A stretch of DNA of 64,000 nucleotides, taken from assembly GCA_965279115.1 (NCBI GenBank), contig OZ257137.1, positions 558,001 through 622,000 on the forward strand, in the 5' to 3' direction. Below are positions 41,867-51,937 of the stretch, one piece after another (positions within the stretch are counted from its first letter, which is position 1; the number at the start of each line of letters is the position of its first letter). The notes under the pieces are model-generated. The model saw nothing but the letters and a program-made list of their open reading frames with translations, was not told the DNA's origin and ran no database searches. This DNA comes from JAEUOS01 sp965279115. Its GTDB lineage: Bacteria; Pseudomonadota; Gammaproteobacteria; Burkholderiales; JAEUOS01. The translations under genes and the position numbers were made by a program.

Positions 41867-43768
41867 TCACGGCGTCGCCACGCCGAACCAGGGATCGAAA
41901 GTGTCGAACAGCGCCATGAATTCGGCCAGCGCGGCAGGCGCGCCGTCGACCTTGAGCCGGCCATCGGCCACGGCATCCCGCCCGGCAATGGTGCCACCGG
42001 CAATGCCATACAGGACCCGGCGCGCCATCGTCAATGTGGCCAGCGGCGCGCCATGCAGCCTGCCTGACCGTGCCACAAGCACGGCGCGGCGCACGCTCAC
42101 TGCAAACTGCTCGCCGGTATCGGTAAAGCTGAAGTTGAGGTGCAGCTCCTTTCCGGCCGCCTTGGGAGCATTCAGGCGCACCGCCAGAAAGTCGAAGAAC
42201 ATCGCGGCCGTCATCGCCGCCGCCATGTCCGGTGCGAAACCGCGCCGTGTGGGGCGTTGCGGCACGCCGTGACGGATTTCCTGTGCCCCGGTCAGGTAGA
42301 AATTGCGCCAAACGCTACTCTCCGCCTGGTAGCCGAGTTGCTCCATCGCGTCGGCCGAAAGTTCCCGCGCGCCCTGGTGCGACGGCTCGCTGAACACCAC
42401 ATGCGCAAGCACTTCAACCACCCAGCGATACTCGCCCGTCGCATGGGCGGCCCGCGCCTTTTCCACGACCGCGTCGGCACCGCCCATGAACTCGACATAC
42501 TTTCGTCCCGCCGCTTCCGGAGGCAAGGGGTCAAGGTGCGCGGGATTGCCGTCGAACCAGCCGAGATAGCGCTGGTAAACCGCCTTGGCATTGTGGTTGA
42601 GCGTGCCGTAGTAGCCGCGATTGCACCATGCCTTGCCAAGCTCGTCGGGCAGCGTCAGCTGCTCGCCGATCTCGTGCATGGTCAGGCCGTGGTTGGCCAG
42701 GCGCAAGGTCTGGTCGTTGATGTACTGGTACACGTCCGCCTGCAGGTTGACATGCAGGTCGATCGCCTCTTTCCCCCAGCGCGGCCAGAAATGACCGGAG
42801 AACAGCACATCCGATTCCGCTCCGAACAGATCCAGGGCTTCGCGCAGGTGGAACGCCCATGCCCTGGCGTCCCGCACCTGTGCGCCGCGCAGGGTGTAGA
42901 GATTGTGCATGGTGGCATTGGTGTTCTCGGACAGGTGAAGCGCGCGCGCATGGGGAAGATGGAAGTGCATTTCCGCCGGTGCCTCCGTGCCGGGCGCCAG
43001 CTGGAACACGAAGCGCACGCCATCGATCACCCGCACCTCGCCGGTCGCGCGGATCAGGTCGGTGGGCGCGATGAGTGAAAGCGCACCGGCGGACGTGCCC
43101 TTGCCGATGCCTGCATCGATCTGCCCGCGCGGTCCCTTCGGCAGCAGCGCGCCGTACATGTAGCCGGCGCGCCGGCCCATCGCGGGGCCGGCGAACAGGT
43201 TCTCGCTGACCGCATGTTCGAGAAAGCCGTCGGGTGCGATGACAGGCACCCGACCGTCGACAACCGCGGCCTCGTCGACCACTCCGCGTACGCCGCCGAA
43301 ATGGTCCACATGGCTGTGGGTGTACATCACCGCGACCACAGCCCGCTCGCCGCGATGCTTGCGGTACAAGGCCAGCGCGGCACGCGCGGTTTCCACCGAG
43401 ATCAGCGGATCGATCACCACCACGCCGACGGCGGTCTCGATGAAGCTCATGTTGGAAATATCGAAACCGCGCGCCTGGTAAATGCCGGGCACGACTTCGT
43501 ACAGGCCCACGTGCATGTTGAGTTGCGCATTGCGCCACAGGCTGGGATTGACGCTGTCCGGGCAGGCCTGCGCAAGAAACGCGTAGGGTTTCAGATCCCA
43601 GACCACGCGGTCCGCCTCGTTGCGCACCTCGAGATCCGGAAGCGCCTCGATCAGCCCGCGCCGCGCGAGCGCAAAATCTTCCACATCCTCGAACGGCAAG
43701 GCATCGCGCACCGCTGCATTTTTCGCGCGGGTATTCAGGCTGCCGGGCTTTGGCGTCAAGTCGGCCAT
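41867..43768 (-). CDS. Alkyl/aryl-sulfatase of the SdsA1/BDS1 type
   Basis: The 633-residue protein has a metallo-beta-lactamase domain with the Zn motif THSHVDHFGG (H151, H153, D155, H156) and further ligands in HFHLPHARALHLSENTNATMHN. A dimerisation domain (about 380-510) and a C-terminal SCP2-like sterol-carrier domain (about 515-633) follow. This matches the group that hydrolyses long-chain alkyl sulfates such as SDS to alcohol plus sulfate. No signal peptide is seen, unlike secreted SdsA1. Start at 43768 has GGAG upstream; 43777 is the alternative. It is near a type I sulfatase (39089-40408), which suggests use of organosulfates. Confidence 0.9.
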   Translation of the reverse strand: MADLTPKPGSLNTRAKNAAVRDALPFEDVEDFALARRGLIEALPDLEVRNEADRVVWDLKPYAFLAQACPDSVNPSLWRNAQLNMHVGLYEVVPGIYQARGFDISNMSFIETAVGVVVIDPLISVETARAALALYRKHRGERAVVAVMYTHSHVDHFGGVRGVVDEAAVVDGRVPVIAPDGFLEHAVSENLFAGPAMGRRAGYMYGALLPKGPRGQIDAGIGKGTSAGALSLIAPTDLIRATGEVRVIDGVRFVFQLAPGTEAPAEMHFHLPHARALHLSENTNATMHNLYTLRGAQVRDARAWAFHLREALDLFGAESDVLFSGHFWPRWGKEAIDLHVNLQADVYQYINDQTLRLANHGLTMHEIGEQLTLPDELGKAWCNRGYYGTLNHNAKAVYQRYLGWFDGNPAHLDPLPPEAAGRKYVEFMGGADAVVEKARAAHATGEYRWVVEVLAHVVFSEPSHQGARELSADAMEQLGYQAESSVWRNFYLTGAQEIRHGVPQRPTRRGFAPDMAAAMTAAMFFDFLAVRLNAPKAAGKELHLNFSFTDTGEQFAVSVRRAVLVARSGRLHGAPLATLTMARRVLYGIAGGTIAGRDAVADGRLKVDGAPAALAEFMALFDTFDPWFGVATP

Positions 43769-43799
43769 GGGCTCCATCCTTTCAGCAGGTGCCGGCGAG

Positions 43800-44240
43800 T
43801 CAGGTCGCCGACGCTTCAGCGCCGCCGCCGCCGCCCAGCAGGAACAGGTCTACCAGCAGCAGGACGGCATATGGAAACGCCACCGTCGGGCGGATTGCAC
43901 TGGCGGCGTACTCGAGGATCATGCCCGCCGGACCGTTGCGGGTGGCGACCCAATCGGTGTGAAACTGCATCGCCTGACCTGCCGCGCCGCGCAGCGATTC
44001 CTCGATGCGCAGGATGCGCGCCACCATTCTCCCCTGGAACGTGCGCAGCATCGCTTCCTGGACCCAGAGGATCGCGATCAACCATGCGGTCAGATGCCCG
44101 GCGAGCGAAAAAAGGACCGCCGCCGTAAACAGGACTATCGCTACGAGCTTGACCACAAGGGCATTGCGCTCATGCTGCTCGATATTGCCCTGCAGCACCA
44201 CCCATTCGCGCTCAAGCGCCGAAGCTTCCGCTGAAAACAT
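43800..44240 (-). CDS. Small membrane protein of unknown function
   Basis: The 146-residue product has an acidic helical N-terminus (SAEASALEREWVVLQGNIEQHERN), a hydrophobic segment at about 28-62 that could cross the membrane twice, a polar loop with charged helix (63-100) and a third span at about 119-136, ending in a Gly-rich tail. I do not recognise the family. A GGGGGG tract precedes the ATG. It lies between the alkylsulfatase gene and the clpB terminator and is on the same strand as both. Confidence 0.6.
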   Translation of the reverse strand: MFSAEASALEREWVVLQGNIEQHERNALVVKLVAIVLFTAAVLFSLAGHLTAWLIAILWVQEAMLRTFQGRMVARILRIEESLRGAAGQAMQFHTDWVATRNGPAGMILEYAASAIRPTVAFPYAVLLLVDLFLLGGGGGAEASAT

Positions 44241-44280
44241 TGGCCCCCCACCATGCAAAACGCGGTCACGCTCCGCGCAA

Positions 44281-44322
44281 AGAAAAACCCCTCCGGGACG
44301 GCTCGTCGCCGCCCCGGAGGGG
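44281..44322 (-). terminator. Strong intrinsic terminator of clpB
   Basis: CCCCTCCGGG (44288-44297) and CCCGGAGGGG (44313-44322) make a perfect ten-pair stem with a 15-base loop. On the minus strand it is followed by TTTTTCTTT. It stands 55 bases past the clpB stop and should end clpB transcripts before the small membrane-protein gene. Confidence 0.85.
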
Positions 44323-44377
44323 AATGATAGGGGCAAACCGGCTGCAGCGCCCGCCTTCGCCGCATGGCCGGGCAGCG

Positions 44378-46984
<2,607 letters not shown>

Positions 46985-47018
46985 GGCGGTGTTGCCTTGA
47001 AAAGTTGGATTGCAGCAA

Positions 47019-47046
47019 AAATTGGGAGATTTGGACGGAATTCAAG
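47019..47046 (-). promoter_or_regulatory. Sigma-32 heat-shock promoter of clpB
   Basis: On the minus strand CTTGAA (47046-47041) is followed after 14 bases by CCCAATTT (47026-47019). These match the sigma-32 consensus (CTTGAA and CCCCATNT) at nearly every position with proper spacing. Transcription would begin near 47012, about 28 bases before the clpB ATG. ClpB is a classic member of the heat-shock regulon, which supports the call. Confidence 0.75.
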
Positions 47047-47148
47047 ACCTTTCCCCCTTCCGGGGATTGATTTGCGTCAATTTGCGGCAACAGGCCGCCA
47101 TCTATTCGCGTTACGTCCGCGCCTGGCAAGCTGCTACGATAGCCGGCC

Positions 47149-47694
47149 ATGCAGATCCACCAATTGCAAATCACCTTCGATCCGGCCGAAGACCGATTGC
47201 GGATGCGCCTCACAACCACCGCTGGCGAGGAGTTTCGCCTGCACATGACGCGCCGTTTCGTGCGCCTCCTGTGGCCGGAGTTGACGAAAACCGCAGAAGT
47301 CACTGCAGCCGTCAAGAGCCCGACGCCGGTGGCGCGACGCGAGGTGGTCGCCTTTGAGCGCGAAAAGGCATTGGCGGCTTCCGACTTCAAGACCCCGTTC
47401 CAGGAACCTTCGGCGGATTCTCCGCGCCGCTTTCCGCTTGGAGAAACACCATTCCTGGCCACCCGGGCGCAAGTCAGGGTCGAGCGCCCGGGTGCGTATC
47501 GGCTGACCCTTGACCCGCAGGCCGGGCGTGGCATCGAACTCGGCCTTGACGACCGGCTGATGCATTCATTCTGCCGGCTCATCGAGTCGGCCGTGCGGGG
47601 CGCCGATTGGGACTTGCCCATGCTGGCCGCGAGCCGCACGCCCCCATCGGGTCCGGACGCACCGCCAGAGGCAACGCCGCGGGTCCTCAATTGA
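47149..47694 (+). CDS. Uncharacterised protein coupled to a Ser/Thr kinase
   Basis: The 181-residue protein begins MQIHQLQITFDPAEDRLRMRLTTTAGEEFRLHMTRRFVRLLWPEL, a beta-rich segment with alternating hydrophobic residues. It has a middle polar region (REVVAFEREKALAASDFKTPF) and a second beta-rich part (YRLTLDPQAGRGIELGLDDRLMHSFCRLIESAV), and ends in a Pro-rich tail. I do not recognise the family; no signal peptide or membrane span is visible. It is four bases ahead of the kinase gene, so it is probably translated with it and may be its substrate or regulator. It is divergent from clpB. Confidence 0.6.
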   Translation: MQIHQLQITFDPAEDRLRMRLTTTAGEEFRLHMTRRFVRLLWPELTKTAEVTAAVKSPTPVARREVVAFEREKALAASDFKTPFQEPSADSPRRFPLGETPFLATRAQVRVERPGAYRLTLDPQAGRGIELGLDDRLMHSFCRLIESAVRGADWDLPMLAASRTPPSGPDAPPEATPRVLN

Positions 47695-47698
47695 ACCG

Positions 47699-49021
47699 AT
47701 GACCCCTGTCCTGGAACGCATAGGCAAATACGACATCGTCCGTGAAATCGGGCGCGGTGCGACCTCACGCGTCTATCTGGGCCGCGACGGTTTCTCCGGA
47801 CGCGAGGTCGCCATCAAGGTGTTCGATTTCGCCAATGACCCGGAACCGGAACAACGCGGGCGTTCGATGCGTCGCAAGGCGTTCATCGCGGAAGCCGGGC
47901 TGGTGGGCCGCCTGACCCATCCGCACATCGTCGAAATCTACGACGCCGCCAGCGAGGACCAGCTTTCCTACGTGGTCATGGAGTACGTTGCCGGCGGCAC
48001 GCTGGACGCGCACACCGACGTGCGCAATCTCCTGCCCCTGCCGCGCGTGGTCGAAATCATATTCAAGTGCGCGCGGGCGCTCGAACTGGCCATGCGCGAG
48101 GGCGTGATCCATCGCGACATCAAGCCCGGCAACATCCTTCTCACCCGGGATGGTGACATCAAGATCTCGGATTTCGGCGCCGCGCTGCTGGCGAAAAAGA
48201 GCGGTGACGCCACCCGCACCCTGAGCGGCACCGGCGAGACCGTGATCGGCTCGCCGGCCTACATGTCGCCGGAGCAGATCCGCAACGACACGCTGACGCA
48301 CCAGAGCGACATTTTTTCGCTGGGCGTGGTGATGTACCGACTGCTCACCGGGCGACTGCCGTTCACCGCGGGCAACCAGATGGGGCTGGCATATGCCATC
48401 CTGCATACCGAGCCGCCGCGGCCGTCCGACCTGCGTCCCAACCTGCCTCCGGCGCTTGACGGCATCATCATGCGCGCGCTGGCCAAGTCGCGGGAATCAC
48501 GCTACCAGACCTGGGCCGAATTCGAGCGCGACCTGACGCAGGCCTTCGCTCAACTGCGCGCCGAAGGCTTGCCGATATCCGATTCGGAACAATTCCAGTC
48601 CTTGCGTGCGGTGAATTTTTTTTCCGGTTTCAGCGACGCCGAATTGTGGGAAGTGGTGCGCATCAGCACCTGGCACAAGCCGAAAAGCGGCGAGGTTCTC
48701 ATTCGCGAAGGCGACGTCGGCGACGCCCTCTATGTGCTCATCGACGGCGAGGTCGACATCTCGATCCGCGGACAACGGGTCTCCAGTGTCAAGCCCGGCG
48801 GCTGCTTCGGCGAGATGCTTTATTTCCAGGATCAGTCCGCCAAGCGCAGCACGACCGTCACCGCCCACGCGCAAGCCGAAGTGATCGAACTCAAGGCGCA
48901 GGCCATGCGCTCGGCAAGCGACGCGGTCCAGGCCGAATTCAACAAGGCATGCATGCGGGTGCTGCTCGACCGGGTCGGCAACATCAACGTGCGCTACGCG
49001 ATGCTCAAGGCAGCCGACTGA
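47699..49021 (+). CDS. Ser/Thr protein kinase with C-terminal cyclic-nucleotide-binding domain
   Basis: The 440-residue protein has a Hanks-type kinase domain (about 11-275). It shows IGRGATSRVYLG (P-loop), VAIK with K40, HRDIKPGN (catalytic loop), DFG, and the SPAYMSPEQ activation-segment end, so it should be active. A CNB domain follows (about 295-425, with GEVLIREGDVGDALYVLIDGEVDI and FGEM...AKRSTTV), where the Glu and Arg of the phosphate-binding cassette are in place. No membrane span or PASTA repeat is seen. It could be a cAMP- or cGMP-gated kinase. The signal source might be the cyclase at 35570-37336, but there is no direct evidence. Confidence 0.88.
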   Translation: MTPVLERIGKYDIVREIGRGATSRVYLGRDGFSGREVAIKVFDFANDPEPEQRGRSMRRKAFIAEAGLVGRLTHPHIVEIYDAASEDQLSYVVMEYVAGGTLDAHTDVRNLLPLPRVVEIIFKCARALELAMREGVIHRDIKPGNILLTRDGDIKISDFGAALLAKKSGDATRTLSGTGETVIGSPAYMSPEQIRNDTLTHQSDIFSLGVVMYRLLTGRLPFTAGNQMGLAYAILHTEPPRPSDLRPNLPPALDGIIMRALAKSRESRYQTWAEFERDLTQAFAQLRAEGLPISDSEQFQSLRAVNFFSGFSDAELWEVVRISTWHKPKSGEVLIREGDVGDALYVLIDGEVDISIRGQRVSSVKPGGCFGEMLYFQDQSAKRSTTVTAHAQAEVIELKAQAMRSASDAVQAEFNKACMRVLLDRVGNINVRYAMLKAAD

Positions 49022-49039
49022 ACCGCCGGCGCCGCAGGC

Positions 49040-49423
49040 TCAGGCAGTAAGCCAGCGCCAGGTCGCGATTCCCGCAATGGTCGCGACCAATGATCCGGCC
49101 AGATGCATTGCTGCGTGGGCGATCGCAGCGCCGATGCGCGCCTCCTGCAACAAGGCCACGTTTTCCGCCGAAAAAGTGGAAAACGTCGTCAGGCCGCCCA
49201 GGAAACCGGTAATCACGAAAAGGCGCCATTCGGGGCTGAAGCCCGGATGGCTGGAGAACAAGGCCACCGCCAGTCCGACGAGGTAGCCACCGATCAGGTT
49301 CGCCGCCAGCGTACCCGGGGGCAGCGCGGGATACAGCGCGTTGAGGAAGGTCCCGAGCAGCCAGCGCGCCCAGGCGCCAAACGCCGCCCCCACGCCTACG
49401 GCCAGAAAGCCGGCGCCGTTCAA
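49040..49423 (-). CDS. crcB: Fluoride channel CrcB/Fluc
   Basis: CrcB is a dual-topology membrane channel that lets fluoride out of the cell. From TTG 49423 the product is 127 residues, the same as E. coli CrcB. It has four membrane helices and the family segments GAAFGAWARWLLG, NLIGGYLVGL and GFLGGLTTFSTFSAE. The TTG is chosen because it follows the moaE stop by one base (TGAG-TTG); an upstream in-frame ATG at 49486 would overlap moaE by more than 60 bases. It is the last gene of a long amino acid/molybdopterin operon, with no visible fluoride riboswitch. Confidence 0.88.
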   Translation of the reverse strand: MNGAGFLAVGVGAAFGAWARWLLGTFLNALYPALPPGTLAANLIGGYLVGLAVALFSSHPGFSPEWRLFVITGFLGGLTTFSTFSAENVALLQEARIGAAIAHAAMHLAGSLVATIAGIATWRWLTA

Positions 49424-49424
49424 C

Positions 49425-49934
49425 TCAGGAGCCCTTGCCGCAACCCGCCCCGGGCGGCGCAAGCGCCCATTTGGCCGCGGCGGCATCGTCGGATTCGCGG
49501 GCGTCGACCCAGCGTTCGCCTGCGGGCGTGCGTTCCTTTTTCCAGAACGGCGCGCGGGTCTTGAGGTAGTCCATGATGAACTCGCAGGCCGCGAAAGCTT
49601 CGCCGCGATGCCCGCCCACGGTGACCACCAGCACGATCTGGTCCTGCGGTCGCAGAGGCCCCACCCGGTGCACGACCAGGGCGTCGAAAATGTTCCAGCG
49701 CGCCCGGGCTTGCGTGACGATTGCCTCGAGCGCTTTTTCGGTCATGCCCGGATAGTGCTCGAGGGTCAGAGCGGCGACCTGGTCCTTGACACCCAGGTTT
49801 TCGTTCACATCGCGCACCGTGCCGACGAAGGTGGCGATCGCGCCGATCCGCGCGGCCGCTTCGCCCTGCGCGGCACGCAACTGCGCCACCTCGCGCGAAA
49901 GATCGAAGTCCTCGGTCTGGACGCGGACGGGCAT
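49425..49934 (-). CDS. moaE: Molybdopterin synthase catalytic subunit
   Basis: MoaE, with MoaD, puts sulfur into precursor Z to make molybdopterin. The 169-residue protein shows GAIATFVGTVRDVN, LEHYPGMTEKAL, VVHRVGPL and the Lys-rich active region KTRAPFWKKERTPAG. Its C-terminal tail (about 20 residues) is longer than in E. coli. It lies six bases after moaD. Confidence 0.95.
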   Translation of the reverse strand: MPVRVQTEDFDLSREVAQLRAAQGEAAARIGAIATFVGTVRDVNENLGVKDQVAALTLEHYPGMTEKALEAIVTQARARWNIFDALVVHRVGPLRPQDQIVLVVTVGGHRGEAFAACEFIMDYLKTRAPFWKKERTPAGERWVDARESDDAAAAKWALAPPGAGCGKGS

Positions 49935-49940
49935 GACTCT

Positions 49941-50195
49941 TCAGCCGCCCGTCACGGGCGGAAAAAAGGCGATCTCATCGGCCTCGCTTACCCCGGTATC
50001 CGGCGCCGCCATGTCCTGGTTCACGGCCGCGCGCAGGTTGCGCGTCGCGGCGAACTGCTCGGCCCAGGCACCTCCCCGGGCCGCGAGGTATCCGCGCAGC
50101 CCGGCGACATCGACAACCCCTGCCGGAATGACGAGATCTTCACTGGAAGCGCCCAGCGCCTCCCGCAAGCCGGCAAAGTAAAGGACCTTTGCCAT
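49941..50195 (-). CDS. moaD: Molybdopterin synthase sulfur carrier subunit
   Basis: MoaD is a ubiquitin-like protein whose C-terminal Gly-Gly carries the sulfur as a thiocarboxylate. The 84-residue product ends PPVTGG, as required, and starts VLYFAGLREALGASSE. It is positioned between moeA (one base away) and moaE, its functional partner. Confidence 0.95.
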   Translation of the reverse strand: MAKVLYFAGLREALGASSEDLVIPAGVVDVAGLRGYLAARGGAWAEQFAATRNLRAAVNQDMAAPDTGVSEADEIAFFPPVTGG

Positions 50196-50196
50196 G

Positions 50197-51420
50197 TCAG
50201 GTCATCAAGCCGGAAAACGGCAGGAAGCGCACGACATCACCGCGTGCGATCGCCTTCAATGGCGGGTTGTCGATCAGGCCGTCTCCCCAGACCGTGGATG
50301 TCAGGACGCCAGAGCTCTGATTGGGATACAGATCAAGGCCGCCCGCCGGGTTCATCCGCGCGCGCAGGAACTCGCGGCGCCTGTCGGGCTTCGGCCAGTC
50401 GAAATCGGCGCGCATCTGCAGCGCGGTCGGCGCCACGGCGCCCACCCCCTGTCGCTTGAGGATGAAGGGCCGGACAAACAGCAGGTAGGTGACGAAACCG
50501 GAAACCGGATTGCCCGGCAGGCCGATGAAATCCGCGTGACCGCCCCGGCCGTTGCGCACGCGGCCATAGGCCAGCGGCTTGCCCGGCTTGATGGCGATCT
50601 GCCAAAGCCGGATCTCGCCTTCGGCCTCGACCGCGGGCCGGACGTGATCCTCCTCGCCGACCGAAACACCGCCCGTGGTGATGATGAGGTCATGCTCGCG
50701 CGCGGCCTCGCGCAGGACGCTGCGGGTTTCCTCCAGCGTATCGCGGACAATGCCGAAGTCGGTAAGCCGGCAACCCAGGCCTTCTACCAGGCCGCGCAGC
50801 ACGAACCGGTTGGAGTTGTAGATGGCGCCGGGCTTGAGTGCTTCCCCGGGCATGGCGAGTTCATCCCCGGTAAAGAAAACCGCCACACGCAAATCACGCA
50901 CCACCGGCAGGCAAGCCAGGCCGACGGAGGCCGCGAGCCCGCAGGCCTGCGGCGTCAGCCGCGTGCCCGCCGGCAGAATCTCGGCGCCGGCGCGAATGTC
51001 CTCGCCCGCCTTGCGTACCCATTCACCGGACCGCGGCGCATGGTTGACCACCACGTCCCCGCCCTCGGCGGCGCACTGCTCCTGCATCACCACGGCATCA
51101 GCCCCGGGCGGGATCATGGCACCGGTGAAAATGCGCGCGGCCGTGCCGGGCTTGAGCGTCTCGGGCACATGCCCAGCCGGCACACGCTGCGACACCGGCA
51201 GGCGGGTGCCGGTCACGGGTACATCTACGGCCCGCATCGCATATCCGTCCATCGAGGTGTTGTCGGCCGGCGGCACGTCGATGGTGGACATGACAGGCGT
51301 CGCCAGCACCCTGCCATGGGCGCTGAGCGTGTCGACGCTCTCATGACCGACCAAAGGCTGCGCCTGCGCCAGCAGTTCAGCCAGCGCGTCATCCATGGAA
51401 AGCATTGCCGGTCGGTTCAT
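50197..51420 (-). CDS. moeA: Molybdopterin molybdenumtransferase
   Basis: MoeA inserts molybdate into adenylated molybdopterin. The 407-residue protein shows DVPPADNTSMDGYAMRA (domain III), IFTGAMIPPGADAVV, the GGVSVGEEDHVRPAVE active region, and PGKPLAYGRV..GLPGNPVSGFVTY. It lies ten bases downstream of mobB. The molybdoenzyme whose FAD subunit is at 1-569 would need this pathway. Confidence 0.95.
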   Translation of the reverse strand: MNRPAMLSMDDALAELLAQAQPLVGHESVDTLSAHGRVLATPVMSTIDVPPADNTSMDGYAMRAVDVPVTGTRLPVSQRVPAGHVPETLKPGTAARIFTGAMIPPGADAVVMQEQCAAEGGDVVVNHAPRSGEWVRKAGEDIRAGAEILPAGTRLTPQACGLAASVGLACLPVVRDLRVAVFFTGDELAMPGEALKPGAIYNSNRFVLRGLVEGLGCRLTDFGIVRDTLEETRSVLREAAREHDLIITTGGVSVGEEDHVRPAVEAEGEIRLWQIAIKPGKPLAYGRVRNGRGGHADFIGLPGNPVSGFVTYLLFVRPFILKRQGVGAVAPTALQMRADFDWPKPDRRREFLRARMNPAGGLDLYPNQSSGVLTSTVWGDGLIDNPPLKAIARGDVVRFLPFSGLMT

Positions 51421-51430
51421 TTCGATGCAG

Positions 51431-51937
51431 TCAGCGCGCCGCGAGGCGCAGGTGGCGCATTATAAATTCGGCAATCGCCGCGGGATCGTTGATGTCCAGA
51501 ACCGGCAGGCTGGTCTGAACCGGCGCATCACATGCGACTGCGACGATGTTCGGATCCTCGGGATGCAGCAGGGGCCGCCCATGCGAAGGGCGATGAATCT
51601 CGAGCTTGGGAATGATGGCGCGCTTGAAACCCTCCACCAGCACCAGATCGCAAGGCGCGAACCGCGCGACCTGTTCCTCCAGTGACGGTTCGGCTTCATC
51701 GCGCAACTCATGCATCATGACCCAGCGGCGATCCGAGGTCACAAGCACCTCGGTGCAACCCGCCTCGCGGTGACGATAGGAATCCTTGCCCGGCTTGTCG
51801 ATATCGAAGGCATGGTGCGCGTGCTTGATCAGCGAAACCCGGAGTCCCGCCTCCACCAGGCGGGGGATCAGCTGCTCGATCAGCGTGGTCTTGCCCGAGC
51901 CGGAAAAACCCGCGAAACCGAAAACCCGCTTGTTCAC
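51431..51937 (-). CDS. mobB: Molybdopterin-guanine dinucleotide biosynthesis adaptor MobB
   Basis: MobB is a GTP-binding P-loop protein that assists MobA in attaching GMP to molybdopterin. The 168-residue product begins VFGFAGFSGSGKTTLIEQLIP, a clean Walker A, followed by SLIKHAHHAFDIDKPGKDSYRHREAG and DLVLVEGFKRAIIPKLEIHR. The start overlaps the thrC stop by four bases. No mobA is in the window. Confidence 0.93.
   Translation of the reverse strand: MNKRVFGFAGFSGSGKTTLIEQLIPRLVEAGLRVSLIKHAHHAFDIDKPGKDSYRHREAGCTEVLVTSDRRWVMMHELRDEAEPSLEEQVARFAPCDLVLVEGFKRAIIPKLEIHRPSHGRPLLHPEDPNIVAVACDAPVQTSLPVLDINDPAAIAEFIMRHLRLAAR

Noticed and set aside
49424..49500. Possible fluoride riboswitch before crcB
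   Set aside because: The upstream sequence is moaE coding DNA, and no riboswitch core was visible.
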